Source of the DNA: Sipunculus nudus
Lineage: Eukaryota > Annelida > Sipuncula > Golfingiida > Sipunculidae
Length of the DNA: 64,000 bases
Direction: 5' to 3'
NCBI GenBank assembly: GCA_026874595.1
Contig: CM049306.1
Span: 73,779,642-73,843,641 of the forward strand
The position numbers and the translations under genes were made by a program. The notes under the pieces were generated by a model, which was given only the letters and a program-made list of their open reading frames with translations, searched no databases and was not told where the DNA came from. Below, one piece after another: positions 56,856-64,000 of this stretch. Each line of letters begins with the position of its first letter. Positions within the stretch are counted from its first letter, which is position 1.

Positions 56856-58311
56856 CTAGAATACGGGTAGTCGACAAGCGACTAAGTGTATCCGCCTAAA
56901 TCAAAGTGGAACAGGTGAAGTGAGGCATGGATTGAGTGGCAAGGGGAAATAGAGTGTTGTATATTAGCATGGATGTCTGCAGCCAAATTGTGTATGTAGG
57001 TTTCCCCCCCACCACAAAATCCAGAAAGCCGTCCAAGATGTATACATATGCAAAATTTAAGGCAGATAAGTTAAACCACTACATGTATATGAGTGATTTT
57101 AGCCCGTGGCAGACAAACAGATGGACGCGGAGCAAAAATGGTTGCAGGTGACGCCACCAGTTTTGCGTATGATCAAGAGCTATGTGAGAACTATACACAT
57201 GCAAAACTTTGGCCCAATCGGTCAAACGGTTCCCAAGATATGAGCTTGGATGTCTGCTGCATAAACTAGAATGCAGGTGGCGCCACCTGTCATAAAATCA
57301 AGAGAGCTGTTGGGGATGTATAAACCTGCAAAATTTTAGGCAGATATGTCAAACCACTGTCGAGATATGAGTGATTTTATCCCATGGCAGACAAACAGAC
57401 AGGAGCTGTGCAAAAATGGCTGCAGGTGGCGCCACCAGTTTTGCATATGATGAAGAGCTATGTGAGATCTATACACATGCAAAATTTTGGCCCAATCGGT
57501 CATACGGTTCCCGAGATATGAGCTTGGATGTCTGCAGCGTAAACGTGAATGTAGGTGGCGCCACCTGTCATAAAATCAGAAAAGCTATCCAGGATGTTTA
57601 CGCATGCCGAATTTCAGGTGAATTAGTCTAGTCACTGCAGAGATATGAGTGATTTTAACCCAAGGCAGACAAACAGATGGACACTGTGCAAACACGGTTG
57701 CAGGTGGCGCCACACTTTTTTGTGTATGTTATAAAGCTCTCGCAGGGCTACATTTGTGCAAAAAATTTTCCTGATCGGTCAAACGGTTCCCGAGATATGA
57801 ACTTGGATGTCTGCAGCGTCAACGTGAATGTAGGTGGCGCCCCCTGTCATAAAATCAGAAAAGCTATCCAGGATGTATACGCATGCCTAATTTCAGGTGA
57901 ATTAGTCTAGTCACTGCAGAGATATGAGTGATTTTTACCCAAGGCAGACGAACAGATGGACACTGTGCAAACATGGTTGCAGGTGGCGCCACCATTTTTT
58001 TGTGTATGTTATAAAGCTCTCCAAGGGCTACATTTGTGCAAAAAAATTTTCCTGATCGGTCAAACGGTTCCTGAGATATGTGGGTTTATGTGTGGAAACA
58101 GACGCACAAACGGACGCAGAGCGCAGAGGAAAGGTCAGAGGTCAAAACAAAATCTTGGCGCAGCAGTTCACATGTGACCCGAACATAATCCTGGGTTTTG
58201 TAAAATTCGGCCCAGCGGTTACGGAGGAGTTCTCCGGACACCTACGCGGCGGCGGCGGCGTGCAGCTGAAAACATAGTATCCGCAAAACTCTGTTTTGGC
58301 GGATACAATTA
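56856..58311 (-). mobile_element. Helitron-like non-autonomous element (family 1, copy F), most complete copy
   Basis: Read on the minus strand the element begins TGTATCCGCCAAAACAGAGT and ends with an inverted copy of that sequence, a perfect hairpin (TAGTCG-ACAAG-CGACTA on plus, 56868-56884), then CTAG followed by TT. A terminal repeat at one end matched by an internal inverted one at the other, plus a 3' stem-loop, is the arrangement described for Helentrons and their HINE/pearl derivatives. Inside is a tandem array with GGTGGCGCCACC-type cores near 57145, 57276, 57426, 57556, 57704, 57834 and 57983, so spacings alternate at about 148 and 131 bp: a dimeric unit of about 280 bp. There is no transposase or Rep/helicase frame. 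It lies in SLMAP intron 1. Confidence 0.8.
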
Positions 58312-59398
58312 TGCCTGAACACCTATATACTCAAAGCAGAAATATTGAGAATATATATCAACTTAAAATGGTCTTAATGTGGATGGCTTGTTCCATCAGC
58401 TATGTGAATTACTGTTTTTATCTACTTCTGTATGAATGACCATGATACTTGTTGGGAAAGTGAGGTTACCAAATCATTGTAAGCTCCCAGTTCAGTCAAA
58501 TCAATAGCTTTTAAGCTGCTGAATTGCTTTCATATGGTACTTGTTGGTTAGAAAAAGATCCAGTTCTTCATGCTATTTTTATCAGATAATTTTGTAGAAG
58601 AAATATTTGAATTTGACCACTTCAGTATGATTCAGTTTTCAAAACTTGAGAATTTATACTTGATCCGCTATAATTTATTATAATGCCTCTTATGGTATTA
58701 GGCAGCTTTGTGACAATATGGTCTACTAGTTGAGCTCGTGTTTTGACTTATTTATGATTTGGACCACTGTGATGGGAGTATTCTCCAAAATGACAGAGGA
58801 CCTCTGTAAGGTGCAGACCTTTGCAGGACGTGGGAACTGAAGCATGAAAATTGCTCTTAGACCTTCTGTTGGACTGTTCTTATTTCTAATGGTCAGATCC
58901 CACCACTTAATGTGCTTTTGTGTTTCATGAATCAATATTTTGCTAAAGATATTATGGGCAGTATGGATTTCTGGCCAGCAAGTAATGACTTTGTTTAATG
59001 GAAATGTGACTAGAAAATAATGTAGGTATTACATGTGCTATCCCTTTCTCTGAGATGAGCTAATGAAGTCAGATAGTAAACTAGAGACATGTCCTGTATT
59101 TTCTGTTTCCTAAATAAGTATCTTATGAGTAGTTTACTGTTGGTGTTAGGAAGCTCCAGTCTAATCAGTTCTATTAAATTGTGGGTTGGCTGTGATTAGG
59201 TAATCATTAGATATTATTTACTTTGGTTGGCTTTATATATGTAAAGATCTCAGATTCATTGTATTTTTAAAAAATGTAAAATTAGGCAAACAAGGAAGCT
59301 TTATGAAAAAAACACCCTGTTGAAACAGCTCAGTTGTCCATCATACAGTCAACACATCAGTTACCTTTGACTTCAAAGATAAAAGTGGTATTAAAGTA

Positions 59399-60893
59399 CC
59401 GTATTCGACGTAATAAGCACCCCGGGCGCTGTCAAAATTAAATTTTTCTAAAAATTTTTTATACCCTAATAAGCGCCCCCTCCCCCCACCATCTGCCAAC
59501 TTCCAAAGTGCATTACGATCCTCCAATTTAACACTGCGGCTTGTGTACACATGTTTGACTGCACAGCACATTCAAGACAATTCAGAAAAAAACAATGATC
59601 ATTTAACAATGGTTGTGTAATCCAAGTGATACTGATTTGCAGACGATTTTATTTTGTGTTGCTTGAGAGAATTGTCTGAATGACTACAGTAAGAGATTTC
59701 CTTTGCAGGTGAAGAGGAAAAATAAGGATGGTAATAAATGAACGCTTTTATAAAAGTCAACGCCTAATAAGGTAGCAGAATGTATAAAATGTTCATATGT
59801 AAATATATAAAACAGTATTTATTTGAATGATGAAAAAAAAATAATACGGGACATCGGTACCCCGATTATGTCAGTCACCTTGCGCAAATACCTTTGACAG
59901 CTGAGCCTATTAATGACATGGAATGGCATCGACAATAATTGTCTTTTTTGTCTTTCATTGTGCTTGATATTACATGCAAAAGTTTAAAAAAAAACCTGAA
60001 ATACTGGCCCTCAGACTCCTGCGTATTATATTTACCTCAGTGCGTATATGAACCAAGTCCGGGGTTTTGTTTTAAAATTGTTAGGAAATTTTTCATATTT
60101 ATATCCCACAGAAACACGGTCCCTTTCTTGAACTTTGTTGACCCGTTATAATACATTCATTTTCTCTACATAGTCCAATAATACAAGCTTGACAAACATT
60201 GTTACCTGAGGAAAGGCCGCTTCTTATTTACAATTATAATGCATTACTGGTTGTCTTGTTATTGAAGTGCCATGAGCGAGTCTCCGTGTATGTCAGTGTG
60301 CAAGCAAGCTGACAGCGTCCGCATTCACTGGACTTGTGAACATTTTACGCAGTAAATACGGCACAATATGAAAAAAACATCCTTGTTTTAACATGCATAT
60401 TACGTGCTACTGGATGGCACTTGGTTAGGCAAATTCTTAGCATCCCTTGCGCGAGCGCTGTATACACACAGATTAACCCAGGGCACTGGGATCTTGAGAA
60501 CACAGCGGCATCGACAATTATATTACTGTGTACATGTTTCAAGTGAATTACCAAGATATTTTTTGGCAAAAAATACATTAAAACTTATATATTATCAGGA
60601 TTGGGAATTCCGTTTTGGTCCGTCAATTCCGCAATTTCGTCCGCGGTCGCGTAAATTCACTGGCTCTACTGTCAGAAGGGCTTTCATATATTGATTCAGT
60701 AAAAATCTCTGTGTCAATGCGGCAAGGGCAAACCTTTTCTTACCAATTATTTAACTATGGAAATCTGATGTATAAATGATAAATTCAAATAAAAACAAAA
60801 GCATTGTAATGCTCTTTATTGAGTGTATATTACCACCATACGGACATGATCACTGATATATTACGGGAGGGGCGCTTATTACGTCGAATACGG
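59399..60893. mobile_element. Non-autonomous Tc1/mariner- or pogo-like element, 1.5 kb
   Basis: Terminal inverted repeats CCGTATTCGACGTAATAAGC (left) and its reverse complement (right), 25 bp with one mismatch (CACCCC versus CGCCCC), flanked by TA on both sides (59397-59398, 60894-60895). The interior has a second AATAAGCGCCCCCTCCCC and no transposase. TA duplications fit the Tc1/mariner superfamily. It lies in SLMAP intron 1. Confidence 0.75.
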
Positions 60894-60895
60894 TA

Positions 60896-62600
60896 TGTGT
60901 TAATTCTTGTACAACAAAACAACTCCAGTCATAACTGCAACCAGGTTGGTAAGTGACCACATATCACAGATAAAAAAAAATATTAATGAATATATTTCTT
61001 ATAATCCAATGATTAAGGTCAAGAGTTCAGGTAAATTGCGAAAAATAAACTCACCAAACAACAGAAAAAGAGAAATTTTGCAAAATTATATCTTGGTTAA
61101 TATGTGCCAACAGTAGTATATTATCTAAAGCGGATTTCCTTATTAACCCTTTGAACAGCCTGTGATTGGACCAGGATAAAACCTCCATTTCATAGGTGCC
61201 ACTTTATGATGATTAATTCGGGTGGTCCTGAAATAAGTTATTTCAGACACCCTTCCCCTTCATATAAAAATACATCTCTCATTTACGGGCAGAATTCAGA
61301 TCTTGTAATTGTGTCCTTACTTTGGAGGTTCTGCTATGTATAGAAATGTATTTTCAATACACTTTTGCAGAAGGTTAACCCTGTGGTCAGGAAAAGCATA
61401 GGCATGATTGGATTTATTCTGTACTAATTCCTACAAGAAGTTGGTGACAGGTGATAAATTTATTACCTAGTCATTCATGTATGAATAGTTCAGCTGCAAC
61501 AAGTTATAGATGCCCAATTCTGTCCTTTCCAGACAATTTGCCTCTGATCTAGTGATAAAGGTGTACTACAAACTGTTTCACACAAAATAAAGCTCTTCCC
61601 TCTCATTACCAGTTATTTCTTGTTCTGTTGATCAGGTGAATTGGTGCCAATTTGGTGGTACATAAAAGTGAATCTAATCTGTTTATTATTTAACAAATAA
61701 TTGATCAGTGATCCAGTCATATTTGGCAATGTAGAAATTATTTAGAAAAATAGTTAATGAAGTAAATACAGATATATGGCTTTTTCAGTGAGATTCTCAG
61801 TCTTGGATAAAATAATGAGAGAAACAGTATGGAATATTTTATCCAAACATTGGTCATTGAGGGGTCCAAGAGCTTCCTTTGACTTACTATTGGGATGTTT
61901 TTGAGACACAAATCATTAGCTATGTGAGATGATAGTTTGGGGTAGAGCTGCGGGTATTCTGGCATTCAGGACAAAAAGCTTGGGGAAGGCACCACACAAA
62001 CCATGCCACATAAATTTTTTTTTTCAGGAGAGATTATATGAGAGAAACATGACATAAACATAATGACTGGCCTTCCAGTTCTACTGTTGGGCTAAACCTT
62101 TGGCTGATGGCTTATTATGAGGTTTTTGTCTGATACTGTGGTTTGGTACAGATGTGGAGCTCCATCACTCTTGGCTGACAGCCATACAGATATCCCTGTA
62201 CCTCCCCTCAGAAAACAGGGTTTCACATTAACATACACCTGTGTGCCTAGGGTCCACTGTGTAATTTCCTTGAATATTATGGATGGGCAATGAAATTCTG
62301 ACATTTTGACTGTCAGGTCATGTCAGATGAGCTGATCAGCTGTCATTGAGGGTGCTCATTCAGAAATTAATGATGTTTATGCCATAGCCACTTTGTACCT
62401 ACTTAATATCAGGTTCTGTGCTATTTTTGTGTTAATCACTCATAGCCTAAGCTTTAATAAAAAATAATAAGCAATAGATGTGATTTTTTAATCTATTATA
62501 TTCAAAGTCAATCTAAGGAAAGTTCCAGCATGAACACCACAGACCTGTTTTGTACTTTAAAGCCCAGTAGTAATCTGGCTAATTTGTTTTTCAAGCCAGT
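60896..62600. other. SLMAP intron 1, gene-free
   Basis: Ordinary AT-rich intron with no recognised exon or repeat. The same holds for 54481-56090, 58312-59396 and 63596-64000, where the second FHA exon of SLMAP was looked for and not found. Confidence 0.55.
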
Positions 62601-62604
62601 GATG

Positions 62605-63595
62605 TAGTGCTCGAGTTCAGATTTGGACTTGAGTTCCGACTCGAGTCCACTTTTAAGTTACCAAGACTTAGACTTGGACTTGAGGGTTATGGACTTGGAC
62701 TTGTACTTGGACTAAGGTGCAAGGACCAGAGAAATCAAACCAAGCCCATCTCAGGTCCAATTGAAAAAGAACTCTGCCAATTTTAATTTAGAATTATTTG
62801 CCTGTGTGAACTAACATGAAAACATTACAAAATAATAACATTACATATACCAGGCTATGCTCAGCATTGGGAGCTTTAAAGGGACATAATCAGGAGCAAT
62901 ATTATGCCTATTCTTTCACACTATCAGTTCAGTTAAGCTTTATACAAAAGTTTACCAGCAAAACCATCCCAACACACAGTCTCAGTACTTAGCATATGGT
63001 TGTGTAACACCTTGTTATGGGGCTGTGTGTTGGTAAACACAGTCCAAGTGTGTCTGTTTACTATAAAAGGGCCTCATGACCTGAGTTCCACTAGTGAGCC
63101 GTAACAGGAAATGTTTCAGCCAGCGGAAACATGTATTACATTTTTTGGTCCAAGTCAATCAGGGCATCTCCTGATTGACACATGTTGTGGCCCGGGGATG
63201 CACGCGCTGTGTTCATATTGTTGCATGTGATCACGCCCTGTCCACTGTTTTTAACACTTGTTTACAGGAGTAAGCAAATGGTTTCAGGGCAATATTTTGA
63301 CAAGTACAAATTTATTAAAAGGGAAGAAGCTATATTTTTTGTTAATTCAACATGATTACAGGTTATTGGGCTTTTAAATGTAGTTTACCATTATAGTAAA
63401 AATGTGTGAGCTAATTTAAAAATGTACATGGTAATCTGAAGTTTCCATTTCAAATTGCTTTGTAAGGGTATTTGTATTGGACTTGGGTTCCAGATAAATG
63501 ACTAGGTCTCGAAGAAGGTGGACTTTGACTCAAACCTCAAGGACACGAGAGACCTTTACTCAGACTTGCACTCTGAATCCAAGACATCCACAGGC
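62605..63595. mobile_element. Possible DNA transposon with ACTTGGACTTGAG-type ends
   Basis: The left part (62608-62720) has CTCGAGTTCAGATTTGGACT and repeated GACTTGGACTTG; the right part (63475-63590) has GTATTGGACTTGGGTTCC and CAGACTTGCACTCTGAATCC in inverted sense. Similar direct and inverted GGACTTGAG repeats mark the ends of some animal DNA transposons. Exact ends and target duplications could not be fixed; no coding frame inside. Confidence 0.35.
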
Positions 63596-64000
63596 ACAAA
63601 GCTTGTATATTCAGATGTAGGCTAAGATATGTCAAGTTTCAAGCTTAGTTTAAATTTGATCGTTTTAATGGATCTCCAGATGTATAGTGTTATATAACAA
63701 GGTTTAAATAACAAAAAAAATACTTTTTATGAAAGAAACCTTTGAATGGCATAAATAAATTTCCCTGTCACATAAGGTTTATGATTTATAAAGCAATATT
63801 TCCGTTACATAAAAGACAAGTTACCCTTACCCATGAGGGTCTATGGAGTTTTTCATAGGTAGAACTAGCTGGTGTGTGTAATTTGTAACTCTGTTCAACC
63901 TGATCAACAAGTATCTTCTGGTGTTCTGAATACATATTGTCCAGTGTAAGGTACTGGCTAAACTTAGGACCACAATTCAGCTGGAAGGCCTTACTGAGCT

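Noticed and set aside
57371..58277. Series of 65-86-codon open frames with repeated peptides ([16 protein letters not shown]...).
   Set aside because: They are translations of the tandem units of a Helitron-like element, interrupted at each unit.
56856..58311. Regularly spaced palindromes considered as a CRISPR-like array.
   Set aside because: Animal nuclear context; the spacers are themselves related repeats and the array sits inside a mobile element.

Overview
The window is AT-rich animal nuclear DNA with small spliced exons, long introns and many repeats. It is most likely from a mollusc, probably a bivalve. That rests on the repeats: internally tandem, Helitron-like elements with a hairpin/CTAG end resemble the bivalve 'pearl'/HINE elements, and tRNA-derived SINEs are also present. 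The species cannot be fixed from the sequence.

Two conserved genes are readable and point away from each other. On the minus strand, 15 consecutive exons (42101 down to 2132) encode the first 396 codons of a DENND6 (FAM116) protein, a DENN-domain exchange factor for Rab GTPases. All splice phases agree and no frame is broken. The last third or so of the protein lies beyond the left edge. On the plus strand, one exon (52246-52434) encodes the first 63 residues of SLMAP, covering the start of its FHA domain; the rest lies beyond the right edge. In the human genome DENND6A and SLMAP are also adjacent and divergent (3p14.3), so this looks like ancient conserved microsynteny.

The 10.1 kb between the two start codons holds the DENND6 promoter side (42102-42550, with YY1-like and ETS-like motifs), a complete hAT transposon (42934-46126; 13-bp terminal inverted repeats, perfect 8-bp target-site duplications, a BED-finger transposase broken by one frameshift and one stop), a dispersed repeat shared with 40.1-41.2 kb, and a Helitron-like element (48641-50030).

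The introns carry most of the other repeats. At least three sequence-unrelated families of tandem arrays have the same end structure: a short perfect hairpin, then CTAG, then TT, read in the element's orientation. Family 1 has a GGTGGCGCCACC palindrome spaced about every 130-148 bp, family 2 has TGACCTTGACC-type repeats, and family 3 has an exact 180-bp unit. A fourth array (24.8-26.5 kb) is similar but has lost its hairpin. There are also two SINE families, several TA-flanked Tc1/mariner- or pogo-like elements, a CpG-dense MITE with 47-bp inverted repeats, and several minisatellites. No rRNA gene, functional tRNA gene or CRISPR array was seen.
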